From Primulina eburnea (Eukaryota; Streptophyta; Magnoliopsida; Lamiales; Gesneriaceae), in assembly GCF_022965805.1 (NCBI RefSeq), contig NC_133108.1, positions 38,448,051 to 38,512,050 on the forward strand: a stretch of 64,000 nucleotides of DNA. The letters are read 5' to 3'. The notes below the pieces were generated by a model. That model ran no database searches, had not been told where the DNA came from, and worked only from the letters and a program-made list of their open reading frames with translations. The translations under genes were made by a program, and so were the position numbers. Below, one piece after another: positions 11,750 to 23,993 of the stretch. Position 1 is the first letter of the stretch. Each line of letters begins with the position of its first letter.

Positions 11750-12684
11750 TCATAACACCACATTGGTGATATTGTTATGCTCTAGTAGAGATGGCACACT
11801 TGGTTTCTCGTCTGGACCATGCTGTGCATCCATTCTCCCAATTTCTTCATTTCTATGACTACCACCAGCAGTCTGCCCCATCACGAATTCCGACGAAAAA
11901 CCCTCGCCGTTGTCGGTGACATCTCGAATCAGGTGATCTCCATCATTGTTATTATATGACACATGTACAACATACAGTTTACTGTTTACCAACCTCATCC
12001 AAGCCGTCACTGTGCTCATATGCCGAGAAAATAACCATATCCTTTGGCTTCAAACACTTTCTTTCGAAAAGCCATATTCCAGCCTCTGGTGAAAACGTAG
12101 TTTTGGCTACTACTCCAAGAGCAGTACCGAAACTTCCATAACTTCATAGACATGTCGAAAAACGTGACATCTACATCTTCTTGACGCCTTCATCTTCAGA
12201 GGTTCGAGGGAAATGCTTAATGGTGTGAGAAACTTCGTGAAAAGTTGCTGCAGATTGAAGCCTAAGGTATCGCGCAAAGCTGGCGATCAGACTTCTCCTG
12301 AACTTGAGCCCTCCAAAAATTCGGAAACATCGTACCATATGAGCTGTCCATGGTCATGCTGATGACTTCATCAGTGGTGGAGTGACTCTGGAACTGTCGT
12401 GTGTTTGAGTCTACATCACAAAACTCGATGGATGCGCTTTTCTGAGCCATCAATGCAGCTTCCTCCTTTGTTTCAAAAGATACAAGCGAAATGTGTTCAC
12501 CATTGGCACGTAAGTACGCACCCCATCGCCCATTCCATTGATTCACCACGCATGGCTTCAAACAGGAGGCATCATTATTTAGTGTCGCATACTTGACTGG
12601 ATACTTGTGAATGCTGCTCTCCGAGTCAGAAAGAGGTGCAGGAGCGTTTGATGTAACAGCCAATGAAATTTGCTGTCCTTCCAT
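11750..12684 (-). pseudogene. RAV-type (AP2 + B3) transcription factor pseudogene
   Basis: RAV/TEMPRANILLO proteins carry an N-terminal AP2 domain and a C-terminal B3 domain and are usually encoded without introns. The frame 12684-12262 starts MEGQQISLAV and has a degenerate AP2 end (VVNQWNGRWGAYL, then SFETKEEAALMA), followed by FQSHSTTDEV, like the RAV linker after AP2. Further along, in other frames, come a HFPRTSEDEG piece, the B3 core KLWKFRYCSWSSSQNYVF and TRGWN (around 12150-12070), and then after a frame change LFERKCLKPKDMVIF. Stops and at least two frameshifts break the gene, and the start of B3 is lost. The remaining frame, to 11750, has no recognised domain. Confidence 0.8.
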
Positions 12685-15600
12685 GATGAATCTGGTAAAA
12701 TAAACAAGTTAATAGTGCTTGAAACTGATCTTTGGAACATGTATTTTTCATTGAAGAAAATTGGTTGCTAATATTGGGAACTAGGTATTCAATCCGATAC
12801 ATAAAATCCTCTCAAGTCCGATGACAAAGTACTGCACGTGTCTACATACCGAATTGAAAACATTAAAGATCATGCATGGATTATACGCGAAATATCTCTT
12901 TTTGGCTCTCTTTAGCCCTATTTCTCCGTATCCCTAAGGTCGATGTTCCAATAAATATACAAACAGGACAACACACCAGTAAATAAGCATAAACAACACT
13001 TCGAAAGACGGTCACTATACCCTACATTTTTGGAGCATGCACGCATAAATAAAAAAATTTAACATATAACAACTTCACTGTATCCTTTCTTTTCTATTTC
13101 TCTAAGATTCAAAATGTTTTCATAAAAGTAAGATAATGAAATAAGAAATACACATCACCTCCAAGACAATGACAAAATTAAGACTGAACAAAATTACAAA
13201 GGGGGATCATACTCAGAAGCAAGCATAATAATCTCCTAGTTAGCACACACGTCTAAACATATTAGAAAACGGTAAAAATCAAACAATAATTTCCGAAAAC
13301 AATCTAGAAAGACATATTCTACTACCACTACTTGATTTTGATCAGTTTCAAGATAAGTTTCCAAAACTTGCGCTAGAAGTTTGCATTCTGTCATCGTAAA
13401 AGACGACCTTATTTAACTGCGAGTCTAATTATTATTCTCGAATTCCAAATCGAACATGGTGAATTAGATTTTGTTTATTTTACAATATCGGAATGAAAAA
13501 CAATAAGAATAGAGGGAGAGGGCATGACATAATAAAACCAAACCATTCACAGCCTTAAATCCAACCGACCAAAAAATGCTATGCGGTAAACATCCATTAT
13601 GTATAACAAAACATAGAAAGTAATTAGGAAAAGAGGAACACAGCAAAACAAGAATATGCTGCTCAGATTTAGAGTCCTGAATTTTTTCATTTTCTGTTAG
13701 TTAAATTGAAATGAGCAAACATGAAACCTTTGAATAATCGCCAACAAATTGATATAAAATCTTTATAATGAAACCGAAAAAATTGAAAATCTAATCATCC
13801 ACTGCAGTTAATAACCTATTCACTTTAAATGATGGTAAATCGTAACTCTACAAAAAAAAAATTCCTTTTAAAAAAAAACTCCACAAAAAATGAAATACAA
13901 AGAGAACCATTGAGATTTGAGAGCTAGTAATGAAACAGTTCGATACTGTTGAATGATTTTGACAAGAAATACCTAGTTAAAAGTTTATAATCTCCCTCGG
14001 AAAAGTATTCGTCCAGAGTAACTTTTATCATGTGTATAAAACTAATGGTGAATGTTCTCCAGAAATGATACAAATTTTGATTTAAATTATGGATAGAACC
14101 ATTCCTTAGATGGAAATAAATCACTGAAAGCATCAGAAGTAAACTCAGACCCAGTGCCATTTAAACTATAGAACAAAAAGGTTGGGACGTGGAACACCAA
14201 ATGAGCTAGTCGTGCTTTCACCCATGGTTGGACAACTTTTCAGGAGTAGAGAGGCTAAATTAGTAGGATCCAATATTGTGCAATATTAATCCAAATACTT
14301 TCTCTTCGATCTCTCTAGAAACACACACATAAAGAAAATACACCAAAAAAAAATTTAAATTAAAAGAATTGTAAATATTTTTGGTAAATAATATCTTCAC
14401 GAACTATTTTGAACTAGACTCGCTAATGAACTTGGAGAGCCAATAGTAATTGACTTCTCTTGATTTTTAATTTAAAATCAGGTCCTTCACATTCGTTTAA
14501 TGAATATACGATTTGATATACAATTTTTCGTTTTTTAAGAAAAAATTGAATGCAAACTTAGTTTATTGATTTAGAGTTTTTTTTTTTGTTTTGCTACTTA
14601 TCAACACAGAGGGGAAATAATTTTTCCTAGATTTAGCTACTAAGATATTAAGGTGTGCTTAAAGAAGGATCCTTCCATGCATATATAATTTCTTTATAAA
14701 ATGATACCACAAATGTTGAACCTACAGCATTAAGTTTACAAGTTAAAGCTTCAGGTAAACAAAAGTTTGAGCAAATTGTGAAGAAAATATCATATTTGGC
14801 TTGATATAAAGGCAAATATACAAGTTAAAACTAACATAGTGAATGTCTTCAAACTAAGTTAAATATGGTACATATAAATTAGCCACAATGAAACTCAAAG
14901 AACTCGACATAAGCCATGAATTTTTTTCAATAGTGGAGTTGAAAAGGTTAGATTCGTTGATCAAGGCGCACTAGTGGCCACCAACTGTTAATAAAGGAGG
15001 CAAAGTCATAGACCGAAGTGGCTTAAGAATAAAAAGTATATTGTTGTCTTTCTAGCACCGGGAAAAATGGGTCCTAAGAACCTATAATTTTAAGAGACAT
15101 TTTTTAAGCAACCCTTGGACCATTGTGTGTATACACTAGCGATTAGTCACGTAGCATAAAACCGATCTGAATATTCAGCTTCATAAGTTTTTTGTGGTAA
15201 TGTTGTTTTTTGAAATCCTATTTGTGAAAGGAGTTTGTGAAAACTGCTTCATATGTTTCAATAACTAAACATGGTTACTGTTAGCATTTGTATCATTAAA
15301 CCGGAGCAAATGGTTATTATTTACAGATTCTAAAATCATCAATTACGGAAGCAACTATTTCACCACTTCTATAGATGGATTTATAGTAATGGTGCTAGCC
15401 ACTACTACTTAAGCCAGTCAATAAATTACCCGTGTAACTCCTCTCACCATCAATTATTTTGTAGTGTAAATTAGGCAACTACTTTGTTTTTCAAGTGAAA
15501 AGTTATCGCTTATTATGCAGTGATACCTTTCTTCAGACTCGAGAACAAGAAGTTATATAGCTTAGCAACTCAGTTACGTACATTCGGCAAGAATAATGTT

Positions 15601-17833
15601 TTTGTCTAAATTATTTGATTACATGGGAATCTCAAAGGCCACTGGCACTGTTTGAATCGATGAACACACATAAAAAAAATTGTTTGATCCTCAAAAAAGA
15701 GATGGCCTTGCATTTACTTGTTTTTGTTACCCCTTGTACCTTCAACTACAGATAAGGCATGGAATGATGAATTTAGACTATGGTTAACATGTAAAAGTTA
15801 AAATTAAAACTAGCTAAAATGGTCCATTTTCATAGTGCACCTAACTTTTGGAGCTCAAGCTCAGGAATCCTTTTTAATTTGTATCACTTTATGATAATTG
15901 ATGATCTTATTCTTAATTAACAAAACAAATAAACAGTTACAATATGTATTCTAGAATCTAAAATTTAGTAAAATATACTCTTAGTCAAGATACAACAAAA
16001 TCAGTAAGACCACGAGCCTTAATAAGGTAGTTTTCAGACTTTTCCTCTGAAAAACACACTAATCCAACCAATTGTGGGGGGAGAATGGTTCCAGCAATTC
16101 ATCCTCAAAAATTTTATTCGATACTCGAACCATTTTCATATTAATACAAAGTATAAAAAGTACACTTTCCCCGTAATTTTTTTTATGTGCTAACATTTTA
16201 GTTTCCACGCCACTAAATCCAATATTATAAGTTTATGGAAAATAGATCGGTGGTTTTGGGTTCAATCGAAAGAAAGAAAAATTTCACATCAATGGAAGTC
16301 AAGTCATAGTAGCATTTTTTGCTCTTTATGATGCTGTTCTAGAATTATTTTTTAAGATGTAAAAATCGAAAAAAAATCCGGAACATATACACAATGTTTA
16401 GCCACTTTTTAGTAAAAACTTAGCCTATCATTAAGCAAGATATATGATTAGCAGATTTCATCCATAGGGGAAACTCATTTTTAGAGTTTCTTCTTCAGCC
16501 AAGACAATTAAGGTCTGACAAACAACAACAATATCCGTGTGTTTGTCTGTGTGTATATATTTGCTTCAATTTTTGAGACACGAATTGAAATTTCAAAAAA
16601 TCTTGTATTTACACTGCATGATAAATAATCAGCAACAACCTCAATCAAATATCTGACACTTTTTTTATAAATGATCACGAAATAAACACAACACACACAT
16701 AGCTATTGTTTTGAGATTATTCATGAAAGTTTAGAACATCAACTTTAAATCTGAGCTTCTGTTACAAAAAGAGTAAGAATATGAAAAGCACCTGACGAAT
16801 TAAGTTTCAGTGAAGGGAGCTATGTCTATTCATTCCCCGGCACCATATGTTATCTGCAATTCAACAAAATAATCTCAATCAAACACATGAGTAATTAAAG
16901 AAACAATTGACCAAAAAAGGGATCCTTTCCAAAGATTAATTAACCTGTCAATTGAAATTCTCGTGTCTGGTTAACAGTCACGAGTGTATGCATATATCTT
17001 CCCAGTGAAAGAAACCGAAATCTTGCCATATTTGAGTTGCATCCACAACCATGTTCTTTATCACAAAGATAGTCCTTGTTCTCAAAAAAAGATATGTCAC
17101 ATAAAATATAGCCGAGGTAGAATTACTTTTACCCCCCTCCAACGAACAAATCTAAGAAAAGTAGATATTAACAAGCTAAAAGAAACCCAAGATTTTGCTC
17201 CGGAATTGAACAGAGAGATGATAAGAAGGAAATGATGGAGATTCCAGCAGATCACTGTATTTTCTTTGGTTGCAGAATGACAGGAAAAGAGGAAACTAAT
17301 ATTGACAAATATTATGGAGTTTTTAAAAGTATTCAATTTAACAGACAGCCCTAGAAGAAATAAACACACCGTTTTTTTTCCGTTAAATCAGAACAGTAAC
17401 CAGGCGTACCTTCCCAAATCCAGGTCGTCCTTTCAAACAGCAGCATCAAAAGTCACGCCTCAACTATCAATCCCAATAAATAGTAAAATTTTATATTATA
17501 CGATGAGTGATTAGCTAGAGATATAATAAAAAAATCCCACCATTTACGAAAAGGAAATTCAAACAATCACATCAAGAAACATGCCGTGAATAGTGGAAAA
17601 ATGGGTTCAAAGCTTTCACGAAATCTGACATGAATTTCCCCTTCTTCGCCCAAAATTTATGCAATACTTCCGTATGTCAGTGTGACAGTGTGTGCATTGT
17701 GGATAGATAAACTTGACTGATCTTCACAATCTTTTGGAATCAAAGCCCCTGATTTCATCCTCCTTTCACCTTTGCGTTTCAGCTTCTTCCAAAGAATTAA
17801 CAGAGCCTGTACGCTGTAGTGTAGGCATAATAT
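12685..17833. other. Long region without a recognised gene
   Basis: About 5 kb of AT-rich DNA between the RAV pseudogene and the second MIR156 hairpin. Small open frames (13464-13646, 13924-14160, 16508-16696, 16984-17235) resemble no known proteins. The right-hand part would be the 3' portion of the - strand MIR156 primary transcript. Confidence 0.3.
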
Positions 17834-17953
17834 AATGGACGGGAGAAGGAAAATGACAGTAAGAGAAGTGAGCACACGTAAACAAAAAAGTATACTCTTT
17901 ATACAATCCCCTACGTATGCTCACTCTCTTCTGTCAGTTTAATTCCATCCATT
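17834..17953 (-). ncRNA. MIR156: MIR156 precursor hairpin (copy 2)
   Basis: On the - strand the mature sequence TGACAGAAGAGAGTGAGCAT is encoded by 17936-17917, preceded by a C. The star GTGCTCACTTCTCTTACTGTCA is encoded by 17875-17854. The stem continues outside the duplex: AATGGATGG on the 5' side faces CCGTCCATT on the 3' side. The mature 20-mer is identical to copy 1. The loop shares ATTGTATA and TATACTTTT with copy 1, and CTTCTC follows the star in both, so the two are paralogues. Same expected role: repression of SPL mRNAs. Confidence 0.94.
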
Positions 17954-19509
17954 CTATATCACTTTCTTTTCTTTTCTGATCAGCGGACATCATTATGTAA
18001 CCAAAGCTGCACCAAAATAACAGAACCCGTTAATTTTCTACACGAAAGATTCACAATTTACATCAGAAATCGGTAGATCTGGAGAAAGGAGAGATACCCT
18101 TTGTAGGATAGGGCATTCTTCAACTTCCAAGCCAGACGCAGAGATCGAAGAGAGCACAAGGCTAGGGTTTCAGAAGAGTCCACGATGTTCACTAATATTC
18201 CAGGAAAATAAACAAATTCACGTTTCATGGCTGGGATTACTCTCTTTGCATGCTACATTAAGGAACTGCCTGTGGGAAGGCAAAATACTCGTGATGGAGG
18301 ATCATGTCATGTGACTGCTTTCTTCTCTCACACCACTTGTTTGGGTTTTATTTATTTTCAGAATTTGGTTCATAAATCGATGCCAGTAGGACAACACTGT
18401 GGTGGGTTACTCTCTGAAGAGAAATGTTGGTTTTGTCACGTACAATGAATTTAAATCTTAAAATTTATGGTTTCAAAGATATACTTTGATACGTTGAGGG
18501 AGAGACAAGAGTGCGAATCCTAAAACCAATAATACTCTCACCTGTAAATTTCACGTGAGACGGATCTGTTTTCATGAGACAAGCCAATCAAATCTATATT
18601 TAAAATGAAAAGTAATACTTTTAACATTAATCATGTTGAGTAAAAGATATGTCCATAAAATTGACCCGTAAGATAAGCTCAGTTAAAAAAGAACAGTTAT
18701 TCACAGTAAATTCTCAAATGGAAAAAGAGAAAAAAAATATTCGATCTTGGTTACATGATTTTGTGTCTGAAGTACTTGAACAGGAGTGACCAAAGAGATT
18801 TAAAAATAATTTGAGTCATTTGTGGTTTAGATATCATATGATACTTTTATGGAAATAATTTTTAAATTTCTATTTTTGTGTTTTTTTTAAGAAAGTTGAA
18901 GACTTCTTGGTAGGGGTTGGGGTGAAGAAGTGGTCCATACACCTTAATTAATTTTCCTACATAGAGTAAATAAATATGATAGTGGGGAATTATTTAATGA
19001 TATTTGAAAAGCAGAGAGGAAAGGAATATCAAGGAACCATATCGAGACTTGAGATTAATAATTTCAATATATAATATGGTTACTTGTAAAATATTGTGAA
19101 AGATATGCAAAAAGAGAGGCTAATGCACTAACACGTATAGAATAAAATATTATCAAAACCCTAAAATTTTTATTCTTGTGACTAAGTTTTAGTATTAAAA
19201 TTTTTAACATCCCTCGTTTTCAGAAAATTAAATCTGGAATATTTAAAAAAACTCGTTTTTTTTTTTTACTTTTAGTCATATTTCTCCATAATGTTGTAGA
19301 CATAAAACGTACCAAAACATGCTGAAGTGGTATCGAAAATTACAGACTTATATGGCGTGAGTCACACCAGTAATTGTACAAAAATAGTCGGAAATCTAAA
19401 ATTAGTTCACAAAAACCAAAGTTTGTGGAACTGATAGACTAAGTCGCAAAATAACACAAAAACCAAAGTCGGTTGAGTTAGTAGACTAACACCCAAAATA
19501 ATACGAGTA
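17954..19509. other. Upstream region of MIR156 copy 2
   Basis: On the - strand the stretch 18180-18060 resembles a plant transcript leader (AAACCCTAGCC, then pyrimidine-rich TCTCTTCGATCTCTGCGTCT) and may be the first exon of the primary microRNA. No TATA box could be fixed. A worn copy of the local MITE lies at about 18551-18685. The remainder shows nothing recognisable. Confidence 0.35.
18551..18685 (+). mobile_element. Diverged copy of the GTGAGACGG MITE
   Basis: Shares CACGTGAGACGGATCTG, AAAAGTAATACTTTTA and GACCCGTAAGATAAGCTC with the family, but with many changes and eroded ends. Confidence 0.5.
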
Positions 19510-19684
19510 GGTCTCAGTGTGAGACGATCTCAAGAATCTTTATATATGAGACGGGTCAACCCTACTGATATTCACAATAAAAGTAATACTCTTAGGATAA
19601 AAAGTAATATTTTTCATTGATGACCCAAATAAGATATATGTCTCATAAAATACGACCTGTGAGACCCTCTCGCACAAGTTTTTA
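19510..19684 (+). mobile_element. GTGAGACGGTCTCAC MITE copy
   Basis: Family layout: terminal GTGAGACGATCTCA, then GAGACGGGTCAACCCTAC, ATATTCACAATAAAAGTAAT, a second AAAAAGTAATATTTTTCA, GATGACCCAAATAAGA, and terminal GTGAGACCCTCTCGCAC. Non-coding; a non-autonomous DNA element is the likely nature. Confidence 0.8.
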
Positions 19685-20071
19685 ACCAAATAATACAAGT
19701 TAGTCGACCAAATAAATAAGAAGATTTGAGTGAGGAATAATGATTTAAACGATAAAGATACAACCAGCAAAGAATGTCTGGCAACTATTTGTACGAAAAA
19801 TCACCATGTCAATTTAAGAATCCAAAATCTTGCTTTGCTAATGATTCCGCCTCACCATTTGTTTTAGGATTTTCACTTGTATATGCAAAATTAATTAAAA
19901 TATCAATTTTTTATTTTGAAAAAAAATTCCCTATAGGCTTCCCAATTTTGACACGATATTTTCAGCATGTTTGTGATAATAGTTTAATGTTAGCCCTCAT
20001 TTGAATTTGGGCTAAGACAACTGTGTATTGGGGCTCACCTGAAATCTAACCATAGCTTCAGGTTTATGCAG

Positions 20072-20084
20072 CATTTCCCCTTAC
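20072..20084. repeat. Target-site duplication of SINE (left)
   Basis: CATTTCCCCTTAC here matches CATTTCCCTTAC at 20333-20344, one C fewer. It brackets the SINE. Confidence 0.65.
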
Positions 20085-20332
20085 GTTGCTCCAAAAGTGA
20101 AATCGCTCACCTTAGGCGCCTCTCACCCCCGGCCCGACAGGAATGTGAGAGGAGGTAAATAATGGTGACTCAGCCAACCAGCAGCAGCTAGACCTTATGC
20201 TACGCCTGCGCACAAGGAGCTTCCCCTCATTGGAGGGAATTTAACTCCCACACTGCCGCTTGCGAGACTCGATTCCTGGTCATTGCTCCAAGATTTACTG
20301 CTGCTGACCAACTGAGCTAAGCCCATGCGGGC
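20085..20332 (-). mobile_element. tRNA-derived SINE
   Basis: On the - strand the element begins GCCCGCATGGGC. It has a Pol III box A (TTAGCTCAGTTGG, + 20308-20320) and a box B-like GGAATCGAGTC (+ 20266-20276), at tRNA-like spacing. The body is unlike any tRNA beyond that point. Near-identical 12-13 bp direct repeats flank it (20072-20084 and 20333-20344). It encodes no protein; movement would depend on a LINE reverse transcriptase. Confidence 0.8.
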
Positions 20333-20536
20333 CATTTCCCTTACATAAATATACATGTAATTTGTTTAGCTTGCAAAGAGCTGAATTTTTTTTTGAAAAA
20401 AAAAATTATGGACATTGACGGCATAAATCGGGATGAGCAAATTTAGTATATAATTGAAATTGTTATAGCCACATGTATTTTGTGTTTGAAGGAAAAATTA
20501 AATGGAATTGGAGCAGTGGATTTTATTTTAGAGCAA

Positions 20537-20643
20537 AAACTTTGTGTGAAACTGTCTGAGACAGATCTCTTATTTGGGTCATCCATAAAAAATATTATTT
20601 TTTATTGTGAATATGGTTGATCCGTCTCACAGATAAAAACAAG
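20537..20643 (-). mobile_element. Partial GTGAGACGG MITE copy
   Basis: Reverse-orientation fragment: TGTGTGAAACTGTCTGAGAC, TTATTTGGGTCATCCATAAA, TTATTGTGAATATGGTTGAT and CCGTCTCACAG. The middle and one end are shortened. Confidence 0.65.
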
Positions 20644-20655
20644 AGACATACTCTT

Positions 20656-21202
20656 ATTTTAATTTGCAAAAGTTGAATTTGTTTGGCAATTTCCGCCGTA
20701 AAATGACAAACTCGATGGTAAAAGTATATTATAAAATATCCTCTGTTATCGGGAAAATGGATGAATTGGATGACTGAGAAAACGAAGTTAAAGTTGGGCC
20801 TAAAGTTGGGTTATCCCATGAATCCCACAAAGTTGGGCCTTATATTTTTTAGATACAGAGTATATATTTCTTCATGATTTATAATTCATCCGATATAAAT
20901 ATTTAAACTTTAAGACAAGATCTTGAGTTCAAGATTCAATTACGATAAACCTTTCACTCCAAAGAAATAGTAATGATTCTTCTCAGTCATACATGAATGG
21001 AAGAAAGGAAGATTCGACAATTTTATGGCAGCGTTCTCGAAAGATTATGATTTTAGAAAATTTATAGATTGTAAAGAAGTCATAAAAAAAAAGAAGCTAA
21101 AATAGAGAAGTACTTGAAAATAAAAGTGAAATTTTTTAAATTAGAGTGTTTTGTAGATGAGTGATTTCAATACTAGTTTTTTAATAATTTTTATTAAATA
21201 GG
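20656..21202. other. No gene recognised
   Basis: AT-rich DNA with no recognisable coding sequence or repeat boundary. Confidence 0.4.
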
Positions 21203-21378
21203 TATCTTATGAGACGGTCTCACATATCTTTATCTGTGATACGAGTCAACTCTACTGATATCAACAATAGAAAGTAATATTATTAATATAAAAAGTAATA
21301 CTTTTTCATAGATGACATAAATAAGAGATCAGTATCACAAAATATGATCCGTAAAACCGTCTCACACGAATTTTTGTT
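21203..21378 (+). mobile_element. GTGAGACGG MITE copy
   Basis: Terminal TGAGACGGTCTCAC at the left and ACCGTCTCACACGAATTTTT at the right. The interior has GTCAACTCTACTGATATC and two AAAGTAATA blocks. Confidence 0.8.
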
Positions 21379-23430
21379 ATTCTTAAAATATTTTATAGTT
21401 TTGTACGTGACATCAAATAATTTACTTGATAATAATATCTAAATTGTCGCACAATCTGACTGGCATGTCATTTTCAGGATAAGGACGTGCCCCGCATGTA
21501 TAAGTTGAAACCAACAACAAAATAACTATCTTTCCAATACATTGAAAGAAAAATAATTAACAACAAATAATTTACTAATGGCTGGCATCCCCCCAAGTGA
21601 AACATATTCCAATAAAAACATTTTAATAACACTTTCGTATCTAATAAAAAATTATTGATTTTAGTCAACAATTCCATATGGCTTGAATTTCAAATCAATT
21701 AAATAAAATTCGTATTAAAACAATCAACTTAATTAATATTTTCTATATAATTTAAATATTTCAAATGATAAGTACGTGATATAATTATAATATATTTTTT
21801 AATTTTTTTCGAATACATTCAATCCAAAATTTTATTAATCAATGAAAATATTAAAGTGGTGTTAAGGATTAATAAATAATCAACTAAAGTTTATATTATA
21901 AATTTTTCTATTAAATATTAACCTACCATCCCGTAATTCCTCAAGGAAATTTCTTTTTTTTTTTGGGTTTTCTAGTATGAAAATTGAATTATTTAATAGA
22001 AGTAGGAAGAATTACTTATTCTTAGTTGAAATTCATTGGAGTTGGTTCGTTAAAAAAAAATAAAAAATTAGTGCATTAAAGGTAAAAACCACAAATAAAA
22101 TATGATGTTGTCGGCAGCTTCACTCTATTTAATAATGAGAAAATATAAATATTACAGCCATCTGGTGGATTATGGATTATGTAATAAAATAACTAAAAAA
22201 TAAAATATACTCAAAGTGAAAAACGCTTTTCATCCTTTGTATCAATGGGTTGTCTTTACCAACTACGAAGGGGGCAACCAAGAAAATGGGTATAAATAAT
22301 GACTAATAGAAAATTGAAATTTGGCAGATAATGTGGTATCGTTCCACTAATGAAATTAAATAATAAAATATTTAATATATAAGTAAATGTGGAAATAAAT
22401 TTAAAAATATGGATATTATAATTTTTAAATTAATAAAAAATAGCTTATACATTATTGGTGCTATCATGCCCCGGGTCATGGCATGCTTCTGCTTCTGCTT
22501 CTGCACGATTATACAATGGACAATTATAGTAATTACTTCGTTATATCCTCACTATATTATAAAAAAAAATAGTTAATTAAAGTTGATATAGAAGTCCAAT
22601 GTAGATCATTATAAAGTCATTTTAAACTTTGATTTTATCTCATGTGATACAAGAGTGTTACAATCACCTATATTACAGAGAATGACAAACTCGTCGCGGC
22701 CCGCGTTGCGATCCATCAGTGTCGAGAATCTAGAGATGACTTCTACAGGTTCAAAAAGGTGGTTCTCGTGATGTAACACTTTGCCTCGCACGTTCAAGAG
22801 ACGTCTCCTATCCACATAACATTTTTGACTCTGCATAACACTTATTTTCAAAAGTTACTGATTGCGACTGTATCTAATACAATTTTTTCCACGTACCATA
22901 CCCAAAACCGCGCATAAGTGACGACATATGTGCCATTGTAATACTCTTGTCCCACAAAATAAAATAAAAGTTTAAAATGTCTTATAATGGTTTACAATGA
23001 ACTTTTATAACAACTTATATAAACAATTTTCATTAAGTGAGGATGGATATCCTATTCTCACGAGGTTGACTATGTTACAAATATCTCACACCGAACATTG
23101 AAACTAATAAACATCAACTTATAAATCCAAGAAAGTTACACAATCTAATTGAAATTTTTTTTTGGATGGTACCCTCTTATGTCTATAACATAAGACGAAG
23201 ATTAGTTGAAACATGAATGGTACACAAAACGATGTTTAAAACTCTTTAGTACTGTTAAAATGGTGAACGGATAATTTCATATCTATATGTTATCAAAGCA
23301 GTTATTTGCATGAAATGAATTAATGTTTTTAAAAGAATTAAATTTAGATGTTAATCCTCCCCATGTTGGTTACTGTATCCTAAGGGACTCTCAAGGCTTC
23401 TTGATCTTTGCAATGCATGATAAGATTATA
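21379..23430. other. AT-rich region without recognised gene
   Basis: No gene was recognised. A dispersed repeat may occupy about 22970-23090 (AATGTCTTATAATGG, CTTTTATAACAACTTATA, TTTTCATTAAGTGAGGATGG). A similar text recurs around 34945-35250. Confidence 0.35.
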
Positions 23431-23609
23431 GTAGGTCTTTTGTGAGATGGTCTCACCAATCTTTATCTGTAAGACGGATTAACTTTACCGATATTTACAA
23501 TAAAAAGTAATATTCTTAGCATTAAAAATAATACTTTTTCATGAATGATCCAAATAAGATATCCGACTAACAAAATTCGATCCCGTAAGAACGTCTCACA
23601 AAAGTTTTA
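23431..23609 (+). mobile_element. GTGAGACGG MITE copy
   Basis: TGTGAGATGGTCTCACCAAT at the left end and GAACGTCTCACAAAAGTTTT at the right, with the family interior. It lies 0.4 kb downstream of the bHLH gene's stop codon. Confidence 0.8.
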
Positions 23610-23993
23610 GCCACAAGACTGTTGCAATGCAGCTTTAGGAATAGGAGAAGCCCTCGGCTGGTTAAAAGGATTGCAAGTACAAAATGCGATAGCGATACCC
23701 CCCAAACACGGATATATCTAGCTTTGGCTTAACTATATAGAAGATTGCAAGAGCTTGGATTTACAATAGAGAAACGAATTGGGCAGTCTCCATGATTAAC
23801 TAATATTTTATTTTTTATAATCAAAAGATGCTTAAAACATTATATAAAATAGGTTGGAATTTCTTATTTCGTTGGACTCGACTACTCTTGAAATTTCAAA
23901 AGTAACATAATCCCCCACGATTTTTCCTTTCCTTTCTTCAAAGAAAAATAGTTAAAAAATAGAAAGGAAAAAAAACAGTGCGAACTCTCCCAC

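Noticed and set aside
20266..20332. A tRNA gene
   Set aside because: Boxes A and B are present, but the stems of a tRNA cloverleaf are not, and the flanking direct repeats fit a SINE.
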